A DNA stretch of 62,015 bases from Bacteroidales bacterium. Lineage in GTDB: Bacteria > Bacteroidota > Bacteroidia > Bacteroidales > WRLA01. Of the stretch, positions 42,422-49,960 are shown one piece after another. A program made the position numbers and the translations under genes. Every line of letters begins with the position of its first letter. The first letter of the stretch is position 1. The stretch is from positions 1 to 62,015 of the forward strand of contig WRLA01000009.1 of the NCBI GenBank assembly GCA_009777825.1, given 5' to 3'. A model generated the notes under the pieces. It had not been told where the DNA came from. It searched no databases and saw only the letters and a list, made by a program, of their open reading frames with translations.

Positions 42422-44239
42422 ATGTTGAAGATAGAAGATAATGATATTTTAACGATGGAATTACCCCAAGAAGGTAACGATATTTCGACGATTGAATTAC
42501 CCCAAGAGGGTAAGAGTGATATTTTGGCGTTCGATTTGCCCAAAGGACAGTCGTCCATCATCAAGGTAATCGGCGTTGGCGGCGGCGGGAACAACGCCGT
42601 GGATCACATGTACAGGTTAGGCATCATCGGCGTTGATTTTATCAACTGCAATACCGACCGTCAAGTACTGGAAGCCAGCCCTGTTCCGAATGTTATCCGT
42701 TTTGGAAAATTGGGAACGGGCGCCGGCAACAATCCCGAAAAAGGACGTCAGTTGGCGGAAGAGAACGCCGACGAGATTCGCTCCCTCCTGAAGAAAAACA
42801 CCGAGATGGTCTTTATCACCGCCGGCATGGGTGGCGGAACAGGCACCGGAGCAGCGCCCGTCATCGCCGCCATCGCACGGAGTTTAGACATCCTGACGGT
42901 CGGAATAGTAACCGAACCATTTGCCATAGAAGGAAAACGCCGTCAGGAACAAGCCCGCCAAGGCATCAAGGAGATGAAAAAGTATGTGGATGTGCTGTTA
43001 GTCATCAGCAACGACCGACTGCGCGAACAGTACGGCGACCTGAAACTGACCGAAGCGTTCCAAAGAGCCGACGACGTGCTGGCTAACGCCGCCAAAGGCA
43101 TCGCCGAAATCATCACCGTAAGAGGATATGTAAATGTTGACCTCGAAGATGTGAAAACCGTGATGCGCAACAGCGGCACCGCCATCATGGGCATGGGCGT
43201 CGCCAAAGGAGAAGACCGCGCCACCCAAGTAGTCGAAGAGGCGCTCAACTCCCCGCTGCTCAACAATATTGACATCCGCGGCTCGAAAAACCTCCTGCTC
43301 TACATCACCTACGGCAGCAACGAAGTCAGCATGGACGAAATGGGCGAAATCACCGAATTGGTACACGAACGCACCGGCAATAACGCCGACCTGATACTCG
43401 GACACGGACACGACGAACGTCTGGGCGAACACATCGCCGTCTCCATCATCGCCACCGGTTTCAAAACACCCGGCGAAAAGGTAGAACCCGTCACCCAAAT
43501 CCCCGACTATACCCAACAAAAAGAACCAATCCAACAAGAAAAAGTCGTCATGCCGCTCAACGAAGCCGCCCCCTCCTCTGCCTCCCCCATCCCTGAAGCG
43601 ATGATCCTCCCCGAAGAGAAGAAGATGACGGAAGAAAGCACGGAAATGCACTTGGTGGTAAAGGAAAGCCCCCTCCAACTCCCCCAAAGGGGGAGAGAAG
43701 ACTGCGGCGAGGAAATGAGTAAAGAGGAAGAAAATCTTACACTCTTACGGTCTTACGATCTTCCAGTCTCCTCAGAAAAAGAGGTTAAAGAGGAAGGAAA
43801 TCTTACGCTCTTACGCTCTTACGATCTTCCGGTCTCTCAAGAGCCAATGAAGATCATCGTCGTTGAGGATTACGACGAGGAAGATGAAAACACCTACGTC
43901 TCCGAAAAACCCATCTTCGCCACTAATTACCAACCCGAAACGTCGCCGGTGGCAACGCGGCAAGCGCCGGAAACCTCCGTCTATCCCCAGCAAGACTACT
44001 CCCCAATCAACGACTTGGACAAAAGCAGAAAAGACCAATTCCGCAACTTCTCCGTCCGTGCCAAGACACAAGAACTGTCGAACGACATCGAAGAACCGGC
44101 ATTCCGCCGCCGAAACGTGCAGTTTGAACCCGCCGACCACTCATCCGAATCACACGTCTCCAAATACCAACTCTTCCCCAGCGAAGACGGAAAGGTGGTG
44201 TACCACCAAAATCCCTATTTGCATGATAATGTGGATTGA
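42422..44239 (+). CDS. ftsZ: FtsZ with repeat-expanded N-terminus and linker (605 aa)
   Basis: The GTPase core is intact: IKVIGVGGGGNNAVDHM, GMGGGTGTGAAPVIA (tubulin signature), the T7-loop region with NVDLEDVKTVM, and a C-terminal domain to about residue 365. The conserved tail NPYLHDNVD, which binds FtsA, is present. Two features are odd. The N-terminus has three imperfect 12-residue units (DILTMELPQEGN, DISTIELPQEGK, DILAFDLPKG). The linker is about 200 residues and includes repeat-encoded segments at 43666-43840 (LQLPQRGRED and two NLTLLRSYDLPVS). The 103-bp spacer after ftsA may hold its own promoter, but I see no clear box. Confidence 0.95.
   Translation: MLKIEDNDILTMELPQEGNDISTIELPQEGKSDILAFDLPKGQSSIIKVIGVGGGGNNAVDHMYRLGIIGVDFINCNTDRQVLEASPVPNVIRFGKLGTGAGNNPEKGRQLAEENADEIRSLLKKNTEMVFITAGMGGGTGTGAAPVIAAIARSLDILTVGIVTEPFAIEGKRRQEQARQGIKEMKKYVDVLLVISNDRLREQYGDLKLTEAFQRADDVLANAAKGIAEIITVRGYVNVDLEDVKTVMRNSGTAIMGMGVAKGEDRATQVVEEALNSPLLNNIDIRGSKNLLLYITYGSNEVSMDEMGEITELVHERTGNNADLILGHGHDERLGEHIAVSIIATGFKTPGEKVEPVTQIPDYTQQKEPIQQEKVVMPLNEAAPSSASPIPEAMILPEEKKMTEESTEMHLVVKESPLQLPQRGREDCGEEMSKEEENLTLLRSYDLPVSSEKEVKEEGNLTLLRSYDLPVSQEPMKIIVVEDYDEEDENTYVSEKPIFATNYQPETSPVATRQAPETSVYPQQDYSPINDLDKSRKDQFRNFSVRAKTQELSNDIEEPAFRRRNVQFEPADHSSESHVSKYQLFPSEDGKVVYHQNPYLHDNVD
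43666..43840. repeat. Repeat block encoding part of the FtsZ linker
   Basis: A CCCCCTCCAACTCCCCCAAA element (the variant GC-rich hairpin family) is followed by two copies of a TCTTACACTCTTACGGTC-type array ending GATCTTCC, each about 35 bp and separated by a Lys/Glu-rich stretch. The second and first copies encode the same peptide, LTLLRSYDLPVS. Confidence 0.85.
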
Positions 44240-44259
44240 GGCATCACATCGCTCCTGCT

Positions 44260-44315
44260 CCTCCTCGTTTCCAACGAGGAGGCAATGTTTTTTCGTCTCC
44301 GACGAAAGCGTTGGA
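44260..44315 (+). terminator. Hairpin cluster after ftsZ, probable terminator
   Basis: CCTCCTCGTT-tcc-AACGAGGAGG is a perfect 10-bp stem at 44260-44282, followed by CAATGTTTTTT. Two further hairpins follow, TTTCGTC-tcc-GACGAAA and GCGTT-gga-AACGC. The first hairpin with the T-run fits a rho-independent terminator ending the dcw transcript; the trio also looks like a dispersed repeat element. Confidence 0.75.
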
Positions 44316-44330
44316 AACGCCCCCGCATTC

Positions 44331-45626
44331 CTAAAAGTACCCCCCCACAACATACAGTGGCACATTGGTCATCCAACTTTCTTGTCTGTAGTCTGATAGT
44401 GATGTTCTTACAGCGGTTTTTGGTCGAAATTTTTCGCAGAAAAGTTTAAAACTTCTGGCGCGTAAATTTTCACCGGCTTTCACTTCGACGGGTATGACTT
44501 CGTCCTCTGCATTTTGAATTACGAAGTCCACCTCGAACTTGCTGTTGTCGAACGGGAAATAGTGGATTGACAGATCTTCTTGTAACTTTAATTGTTGAAA
44601 GACAAACTGTTCGGTGAGCGCTCCTTTAAATTCGGTAAAGACGGCATTGCCGTCAATCAGGGTTTTTGCATTGAGTTTGGACATGGCGCCGAGCAAGCCT
44701 GTGTCGTTGTGATACAATTTGAACGCCGATATTTCCTGATAGGCGATGAGCGGCAGGGCGGGTTTTGAGACGCTGTAAACTTTGTGTAACAGTCCCGAAT
44801 CCACAAGCCACTGAATGGCTAATTCAAAGTCCTTTGCCCGGGCGCCTTCTTTGATTGTGCCATAGATGAATTTTTTATTTTCCTTTGCCAACTGCGTGGG
44901 AACCGTTTCCCAAACCATGTTTATACGCGGCAAAATCTCTTTGGGAGCATGTTTCGAAAAGTCATTTTTATAAGAATCAAGGATATCTTTTTGTATTTTG
45001 CGTACCTGTTGCCAGTCTCTGTTTTGTGAAAAATGGAGTACTGCCTCGGGCATCCCGCCTACATAAAAATAATACCGAAGATGGTTTATCAGTTTGGAAT
45101 TGAACGAATTAACCAATTCCCAATCGCGTTTTTCTATCAATTCCACCAAACCGCTTTCGCCCATCGCAAGCAAAAATTCAACAAAACTGAGCGGATACAG
45201 CGTTAAAAACTCTACCTTCCCAACCGGAAATGATTCATTGGGGTGCATGCTGATGCCCAAAAGAGAACCCGCTGCAATGATTTGATACTGAGGCGCTTTT
45301 TCGTAAAAATATTTCAGCGCGGTGATGCCTTGCGGAGCAGCCTGAATTTCATCGAAAACAATCAACGTGTCTTCGGCAGTGATTTTCAGAGAGGAAAAGG
45401 CATTCAGCAGCGTTATGATTCTGTCAATGTTGAAATCCTCCACAAAAAGATCTTTTGGCGCTTCTTTGTCTTCAAAGTTCACATACACCATCTGCCTATA
45501 TTCCGTTTTTCCGAACTCCTGAACAAGCCAGGTTTTCCCTACCTGTCTTGCCCCCAGAAAAATAAGTGGTTTTTTGTTTTTATTTAACTTCCACTTTATC
45601 AATTTTTTAACCTTATTCCTATACAT
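44331..45626 (-). CDS. DUF4143-type AAA ATPase (431 aa)
   Basis: Walker A FLGARQVGKTWLVQEF (residues about 19-34), Walker B TLIVFDEIQAAP (about 86-97), an AAA_14 N-domain, and the C-terminal DUF4143 domain with FKLYHNDTGLLGAM, ALTEQFVFQQL and FEVDFVIQNAEDEVIPVEVKAG, a nuclease-fold-like VKAG segment. These ATPases are widespread accessory genes of unknown cellular role. It is convergent with ftsZ. The promoter TACCTTTG is at 45722-45715 and the leader is a 33-bp tandem repeat. Confidence 0.9.
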   Translation of the reverse strand: MYRNKVKKLIKWKLNKNKKPLIFLGARQVGKTWLVQEFGKTEYRQMVYVNFEDKEAPKDLFVEDFNIDRIITLLNAFSSLKITAEDTLIVFDEIQAAPQGITALKYFYEKAPQYQIIAAGSLLGISMHPNESFPVGKVEFLTLYPLSFVEFLLAMGESGLVELIEKRDWELVNSFNSKLINHLRYYFYVGGMPEAVLHFSQNRDWQQVRKIQKDILDSYKNDFSKHAPKEILPRINMVWETVPTQLAKENKKFIYGTIKEGARAKDFELAIQWLVDSGLLHKVYSVSKPALPLIAYQEISAFKLYHNDTGLLGAMSKLNAKTLIDGNAVFTEFKGALTEQFVFQQLKLQEDLSIHYFPFDNSKFEVDFVIQNAEDEVIPVEVKAGENLRARSFKLFCEKFRPKTAVRTSLSDYRQESWMTNVPLYVVGGYF

Positions 45627-45704
45627 TTTTTCTGACTTTGTTTTTGATGATTACAACACTTTTTCTGACTTTATTTTCGATGATGACCACACTTTTTCTG
45701 ACAA
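45627..45704. repeat. 33-bp tandem repeat in the leader of the DUF4143 gene
   Basis: TTTTTCTGACTT begins at 45627, 45660 and 45693 (third copy partial), giving an exact 33-bp period. On the minus strand each unit reads GTCAGAAAAAGTGT...AATAAA, and the final GTCAGAAAAAATG merges into the start codon. The repeats fill nearly the whole 5' leader. Confidence 0.85.
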
Positions 45705-45714
45705 AAAACCGCTG

Positions 45715-45722
45715 CAAAGGTA
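45715..45722 (-). promoter_or_regulatory. -7 promoter element of the DUF4143 gene
   Basis: TACCTTTG on the minus strand, about 88 nt before the ATG at 45626. Confidence 0.6.
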
Positions 45723-45732
45723 CACTTTTTTT

Positions 45733-45795
45733 GCGATATGCGATATGCGATATGCGATATGCGATATGCGATGTGAGATATGCGATATGAGATAT
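45733..45795. repeat. GATATGC 7-bp tandem array
   Basis: Eight or nine copies of GCGATAT/GCGATGT/GAGATAT in tandem. It lies between the divergent promoters of the DUF4143 gene and the rplW operon. Confidence 0.9.
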
Positions 45796-45832
45796 TTTTT
45801 TCAAAAAATTTTGTTTGTTTCAAAAAAAGCAG

Positions 45833-45986
45833 TACCTTTGCACCCGCTTTTTTTGAGAGCGTGAAAAGTACATGATTTTAAAGATAAAGTTCTGACAATC
45901 AGAACTTGGTGTAAGGAGCCTGAGAAAGTAACAACATATAGGTTTCGCCCCTTTTGAAGATTTTTTCAAAAAAAAATCAAAAAAGG
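45833..45986 (+). promoter_or_regulatory. Upstream promoter and hairpin leader before the rplW promoter
   Basis: TACCTTTGCACCC at 45833-45845 is a second promoter with the same core as the one at 46009-46016. The segment between them contains a perfect 9-bp hairpin, AAGTTCTGA-caa-TCAGAACTT (about 45889-45909), and A/T-rich GATTTTTTC...AAATC sequences. It could be a short RNA or a regulatory leader for the ribosomal operon; no ORF is convincing. Confidence 0.45.
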
Positions 45987-46031
45987 TTTTTTGTATTAAA
46001 AAAAGTTGTACCTTTGCACCCCCCAAAAAAG
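45987..46031 (+). promoter_or_regulatory. Promoter of rplW operon, inverted copy of the rplP promoter
   Basis: TTTTTTGTATTAAAAAAA, TACCTTTG (46009-46016) and CACCCCCCAAAAAAG match 4342-4386 on the opposite strand almost base for base. It drives rplW-rplB-rpsS-rplV-rpsC with a leader of about 50 nt. Confidence 0.85.
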
Positions 46032-46068
46032 GGATAGTTAAACAGAAGATATATAAATAGAATCAACG

Positions 46069-46362
46069 ATGAACGTTATTTTAAGACCGGTAGTAACAGA
46101 GAAGATGACCACGGTTACTGAGAAATTCAGCAATCGCGTCGCATTCATAGTTGACAAAAAGGCTAACAAGATACAGATCAAACAGGCTGTAAAAGATCTT
46201 TACGGAGTGAAAGTGGACGACGTCAACACCATGAACTACGCCGGAAAGAGCAAATCGCGTTATACCAAAGGAGGCTACATCTCCGGTAGAACTAACGCCG
46301 TGAAAAAGGCTGTTATCACATTAGCCAAAGGGGAAGTAATTGATTTTTATAGCAACATTTAG
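46069..46362 (+). CDS. rplW: 50S ribosomal protein L23
   Basis: 97 residues with VILRPVVTEKMT at the start, VDKKANKIQIKQAVKDLYGVKVDDVNTMNY in the centre and the KSKSRYTKGGYISGRTNAVKKA tail. L23 surrounds the exit tunnel and docks SRP and trigger factor. In standard order rplD precedes it; here it is the first gene, after a promoter, with an unrelated ATPase gene upstream. Confidence 0.96.
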   Translation: MNVILRPVVTEKMTTVTEKFSNRVAFIVDKKANKIQIKQAVKDLYGVKVDDVNTMNYAGKSKSRYTKGGYISGRTNAVKKAVITLAKGEVIDFYSNI

Positions 46363-46372
46363 TTAAGAAGAG

Positions 46373-47197
46373 ATGGCTTTAAAGAAATTCAAACCGACAA
46401 CATCAAGTCAGCGTTTCAAAGTAATAAGCGCTTTCGACGATATCACCACCGCAACGCCGGAGAAGAGCCTTTTGGCGCCGGCGAAGAAGAGCGGCGGTAG
46501 GAACAATCAAGGAAAGATGACCATGCGCTACATGGGCGGCGGGCATAAACAGCAATACCGCATCATAGACTTCAAGCGCGACAAAGAAGGCGTTCCCGCC
46601 ATCGTGAAGAGCATCGAATACGATCCGAACCGCACAGCGCGCATCGCCTTATTGGTCTATGCCGACGGCGAAAAACGCTACATCGTGGCACCGCAAGGGC
46701 TGAAAGTCGGACAGGAGATCGCCACCGGCAAAGGCGTCCCACCGGAATTGGGCAACACCTTATATTTAAGCGAGATACCGTTCGGCACCATTATACATAA
46801 TATAGAGTTACGCCCCGGACAAGGCGCCAAGATGGCACGCAGCGCTGGCTCCTACGCCCAACTCATGTCGAGAGACGGAAAATACGCCATCCTCAAACTG
46901 CCGTCGGGCGAGACGCGCATGATACTGCAAGCCTGCAAAGCCACCGTCGGCATCGTTTCCAACGGCGAGCACAGCCTTGAAGTATCCGGCAAAGCCGGCA
47001 GAAGCCGCTGGCTCGGACGCCGTCCGCGCGTACGCGGCGTAGTGATGAACCCCGTTGACCACCCCATGGGCGGCGGCGAAGGACGCGCTACGGGAGGACA
47101 CCCACGTTCACGCAAAGGAATCCCCGCCAAAGGATATCGCACACGCGACAAGAAAAAAGCCTCCGGCAAGTATATCATAGAAAGACGTAAGAAATAA
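46373..47197 (+). CDS. rplB: 50S ribosomal protein L2
   Basis: 274 residues with [31 protein letters not shown] strands (here [13 protein letters not shown]) and the C-terminal [17 protein letters not shown] signature, including the conserved His of the peptidyl-transferase region. It follows rplW by 10 bp. Normal length and no anomalies. Confidence 0.98.
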   Translation: MALKKFKPTTSSQRFKVISAFDDITTATPEKSLLAPAKKSGGRNNQGKMTMRYMGGGHKQQYRIIDFKRDKEGVPAIVKSIEYDPNRTARIALLVYADGEKRYIVAPQGLKVGQEIATGKGVPPELGNTLYLSEIPFGTIIHNIELRPGQGAKMARSAGSYAQLMSRDGKYAILKLPSGETRMILQACKATVGIVSNGEHSLEVSGKAGRSRWLGRRPRVRGVVMNPVDHPMGGGEGRATGGHPRSRKGIPAKGYRTRDKKKASGKYIIERRKK

Positions 47198-47217
47198 TTA
47201 AGGAAAATATCGAAGTT

Positions 47218-47499
47218 ATGAGTCGTTCATTAAAAAAAGGACCGTTCATCCATTACAAGTTGGAAAAGAGAGTCTTGGCAAACGCAGAGTCGAACAAAAA
47301 GACTGCCATCAAAACATGGTCGCGCGCCTCGATGATCTCCCCCGACTTTGTAGGACAAACCATAGCCGTACACAACGGCAACAAGTTCATTCCGGTTTAC
47401 GTAACCGAAAACATGGTAGGCCACAAACTTGGTGAGTTCGCACCCACCAGAACGTTCCGTGGTCACGCAGGTAGTAAGAAAGACAAAGGTAAAAAGTAA
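47218..47499 (+). CDS. rpsS: 30S ribosomal protein S19
   Basis: 93 residues starting [15 protein letters not shown] and containing [22 protein letters not shown] and [17 protein letters not shown]19 lies in the 30S head, next to S13. It is 20 bp after rplB in canonical order. Confidence 0.97.
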   Translation: MSRSLKKGPFIHYKLEKRVLANAESNKKTAIKTWSRASMISPDFVGQTIAVHNGNKFIPVYVTENMVGHKLGEFAPTRTFRGHAGSKKDKGKK

Positions 47500-47504
47500 A
47501 AGCG

Positions 47505-47930
47505 ATGGGATCAAGAAAACGTCATACAGCAGAAGCCCGTAAAGAGGCAAACAAGACACAGTACTTTGCCAAGTTGAACAACTGTCCGACCTCGCCGAGA
47601 AAAATGCGACTCGTCGCCGGTATGGTCCGCGGCATGGAAGCAGAAAAAGCGTTGTATATCTTAAAACATGCACCGCAAGAAGCATCCATACGCGTCCGAA
47701 AACTCCTCCTCTCAGCCATCTCCAACTGGCAACAGAAAAACGAAGGCGTCAGAATGGACAGCGTTACCCTCTACATTAAAGAGATCATGGTGGACAGCGG
47801 CAGAACACTCAAAAGAATGCGACCCGCACCAAGAGGCATGGGACACCGCATCCTCAAACGCTCTAACCACGTAACACTTATTCTTGGAAATAAGGTGGAC
47901 GAAAAAGTTGATGAAAGTAATATAAAATAG
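47505..47930 (+). CDS. rplV: 50S ribosomal protein L22
   Basis: 141 residues with [21 protein letters not shown] and the C-terminal hairpin [21 protein letters not shown], which extends into the exit tunnel in known structures. The length is normal for Bacteroidota. It is 5 bp after rpsS. Confidence 0.97.
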   Translation: MGSRKRHTAEARKEANKTQYFAKLNNCPTSPRKMRLVAGMVRGMEAEKALYILKHAPQEASIRVRKLLLSAISNWQQKNEGVRMDSVTLYIKEIMVDSGRTLKRMRPAPRGMGHRILKRSNHVTLILGNKVDEKVDESNIK

Positions 47931-47945
47931 CGAAAAAAGATATAC

Positions 47946-48836
47946 ATGGGACAGAAAACAAATCCGATAGGTCTTAGATTAGGCATCATTCGTGGCTGGG
48001 ACTCCAACTGGTACGGAGGCAAGAAGTTCGACGAAAAATTAGTCGAAGACGATAAAATCAGAAAATACATCAATGCCCGTTTAGCAAAATCAGGCATCTC
48101 GAAGATTGTGATAGAACGCAATCTGAAACTGATTACGGTAACCATTCACTCCGCCCGTCCGGGACTGATCATCGGCAAAGGCGGACAGGAAGTGGACAAA
48201 CTCAAAGAAGAGTTAAAAGCAGTCATCGCCAACAAAAAGAGCGAAAAAGAAGTACAGATCAACATCAACGAGGTGAAACGCCCCGATTTGGAAGCCGTCT
48301 TAGTCGCTGCCTCGGTAGCGAAACAGATAGAAGGACGTATCGGTTTCCGTCGCGCCGTGAAGACCGCCATCGCCGCCACCATGCGCAGCGGAGGCGAAGG
48401 CATCAAAATCATGGTCTCCGGACGCCTCGGCGGAGCCGAAATGGCACGCACCGAACAATATAAAGAAGGACGCATCCCACTACACACCCTCCGCGCCGAC
48501 ATAGACTACGCCACCGCCGAAGCACACACCTCCTACGGACGCATCGGTATCAAGACATGGATCTTCAAAGGCGAAGTTTACGAAAAACGCGAAATCGTCC
48601 CTTTCGCCGGCGCAGGCAGCGGTAGTTACTCCGGCGGACAGAAGTACAACAAGCCCATGGGCGAAAGAGGCGACAGACGCAGACGCGACGACCGCCCACG
48701 CGGCGACAGAGACCGCGACAGAGGCGACAGACCCCCCCGCAACGACGACCGTCCGCGCGGCGATAGAGACAGAAACCGCCAAGGCGGCGGCGACAGAAAC
48801 CGCCAGGGCGGTGACAGACGCTCGCAAAAAAAGTAA
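47946..48836 (+). CDS. rpsC: 30S ribosomal protein S3 with long Arg/Asp/Gly tail
   Basis: 296 residues. Residues 1-225 are ordinary S3: [13 protein letters not shown], the KH domain with [21 protein letters not shown], and [21 protein letters not shown] through GVKTWIF-type strand ([12 protein letters not shown]). From about residue 230 a low-complexity tail of about 65 residues follows, built of [11 protein letters not shown] and NRQGGG units; it is longer than the tails of common Bacteroidota S3. In standard order rplP follows; here the operon ends and rplP lies 44 kb away on the other strand. Confidence 0.95.
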   Translation: MGQKTNPIGLRLGIIRGWDSNWYGGKKFDEKLVEDDKIRKYINARLAKSGISKIVIERNLKLITVTIHSARPGLIIGKGGQEVDKLKEELKAVIANKKSEKEVQININEVKRPDLEAVLVAASVAKQIEGRIGFRRAVKTAIAATMRSGGEGIKIMVSGRLGGAEMARTEQYKEGRIPLHTLRADIDYATAEAHTSYGRIGIKTWIFKGEVYEKREIVPFAGAGSGSYSGGQKYNKPMGERGDRRRRDDRPRGDRDRDRGDRPPRNDDRPRGDRDRNRQGGGDRNRQGGDRRSQKK

Positions 48837-48881
48837 TCCATAAGGAGCGCTTTTAAAAGCAAGAAACATATTTGCATCTTT

Positions 48882-48912
48882 CCTCTGAAAATTTCCTCAG
48901 AATTTTCAGAGG
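48882..48912 (+). terminator. Perfect 12-bp hairpin after rpsC
   Basis: CCTCTGAAAATT-tcctcag-AATTTTCAGAGG, 45 nt after the rpsC stop and 19 nt before the next promoter box. The following TTTGCATTAAAA is a poor T-run, so a terminator is likely but not certain; it may act by itself as an RNA 3' end. Confidence 0.6.
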
Positions 48913-48931
48913 TTTGCATTAAAAAAATGAT

Positions 48932-48939
48932 TACCTTTG
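48932..48939 (+). promoter_or_regulatory. -7 promoter element of the lipoprotein gene
   Basis: TACCTTTG, 27 nt before the ATG at 48967. It argues against a TTG start at 48937, which would overlap the box. Confidence 0.6.
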
Positions 48940-48966
48940 CCACAAATCATTAAAAATGGTATTATC

Positions 48967-49818
48967 ATGGAAAAATTTAAAGAAAATCTTTTTTCAGCAA
49001 CACTAAGCCTTGTGAAAAGAGGTACGGTGGCGGTGCTGTGTTTGATGCTGACCGGCTTGTTTTTGGTTGCCGGGTGTAAAAAAGATACCTCGTCAAGCGC
49101 CCCACCCGACCAACCCGAACCGGTAAAAAAATATTTGGCTAAGGTTTCATTAGTCGGAAAAGACTCAACTTTGTATGAAGTAGAACGCTGCACTTGGGAT
49201 TCGTTGAATAGGTTGAAAACGTTTGAATACAATTTCGGGTCTATACATTCTTTTGATTTTCATTATGATTCAATCGGACGTGTTTCTCGTATAGATGGCT
49301 ATGACCCATTTTATGGACATTTTCATCTTTTATGTGATTGGAAAAATGATAAAGAATTGAATGGAATGGACTATTATACTCTCGGATCTTCCGGTGATTC
49401 TCCCCCCTCACGTTTACACCAATATACCTATCTTTACGATGAATTACACAGGTATGTGGAAATAAAGCGTTTTTACGTTCTGAATGATAATAATAGGCTT
49501 GATTATACTTGGAATATAGCATGGGATGAATATAATATTACCAGTGTATATGCAATACCTGAGGTTGGTCCCGAACATGGTATTTTTGGCCATTTAGCAT
49601 TTGATAATAAACATAATCCATATAATGAATTTCCAAATATGCTTATTCAAACTTTTAACGATAGAGTAATAGCATATAATCCATCGAAGAACAATTTCAT
49701 AAAATCAAAATATGAATATGACTATGATTACGATAAAGATAACTATCCGCTTAGGCAATATGACATACTGGAAGACGGAACAAGAATATTAAGATATGTA
49801 TTTGAATATTATGAATAA
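48967..49818 (+). CDS. Lipoprotein with YD/RHS-like strands (283 aa)
   Basis: A lipoprotein signal peptide ends in LFLVAGC (Cys about residue 37), followed by a Ser/Pro/Glu-rich linker (KKDTSSSAPPDQPEP). The mature part has repeated beta motifs: CTWDSLNRLKTFEYNFGS, FHYDSIGRVSRIDGYD, YLYDELHRYVEIKRF, YDYDYDKDNYPLRQYD. These resemble the YD-type or DUF4595-like lipoproteins of Bacteroidota. Probably outer-membrane or surface anchored; the role is unknown. Monocistronic between the hairpin and the right inverted-repeat copy. Confidence 0.75.
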   Translation: MEKFKENLFSATLSLVKRGTVAVLCLMLTGLFLVAGCKKDTSSSAPPDQPEPVKKYLAKVSLVGKDSTLYEVERCTWDSLNRLKTFEYNFGSIHSFDFHYDSIGRVSRIDGYDPFYGHFHLLCDWKNDKELNGMDYYTLGSSGDSPPSRLHQYTYLYDELHRYVEIKRFYVLNDNNRLDYTWNIAWDEYNITSVYAIPEVGPEHGIFGHLAFDNKHNPYNEFPNMLIQTFNDRVIAYNPSKNNFIKSKYEYDYDYDKDNYPLRQYDILEDGTRILRYVFEYYE

Positions 49819-49832
49819 AAAAAAAATAGCCA

Positions 49833-49881
49833 TACAAGTAATCATCAATAAACTTTTATGGGTACAAAGTTAAGGAAAAAA
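49833..49881 (+). repeat. Right copy of the 48/49-bp inverted repeat
   Basis: TACAAGTAATCATCAATAAA, then CTTTTATGGGTACAAAGTTA and AGGAAAAAA: the reverse complement of bases 1-48 with one extra A. Here the ATG opens a 65-codon frame that is probably not a gene. It lies between the lipoprotein stop and the ddl promoter. Confidence 0.8.
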
Positions 49882-49916
49882 TCGGACAAGCCGATATTCA
49901 GTTATTCAAAAAGCCG

Positions 49917-49924
49917 TATCTTTG
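49917..49924 (+). promoter_or_regulatory. -7 promoter element of ddl
   Basis: TATCTTTG, 36 nt before the ATG at 49961, giving ddl its own promoter. Confidence 0.65.
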
Positions 49925-49960
49925 CATTCTATTTTAACATCGAAAAAGCCCAGTTTCATC

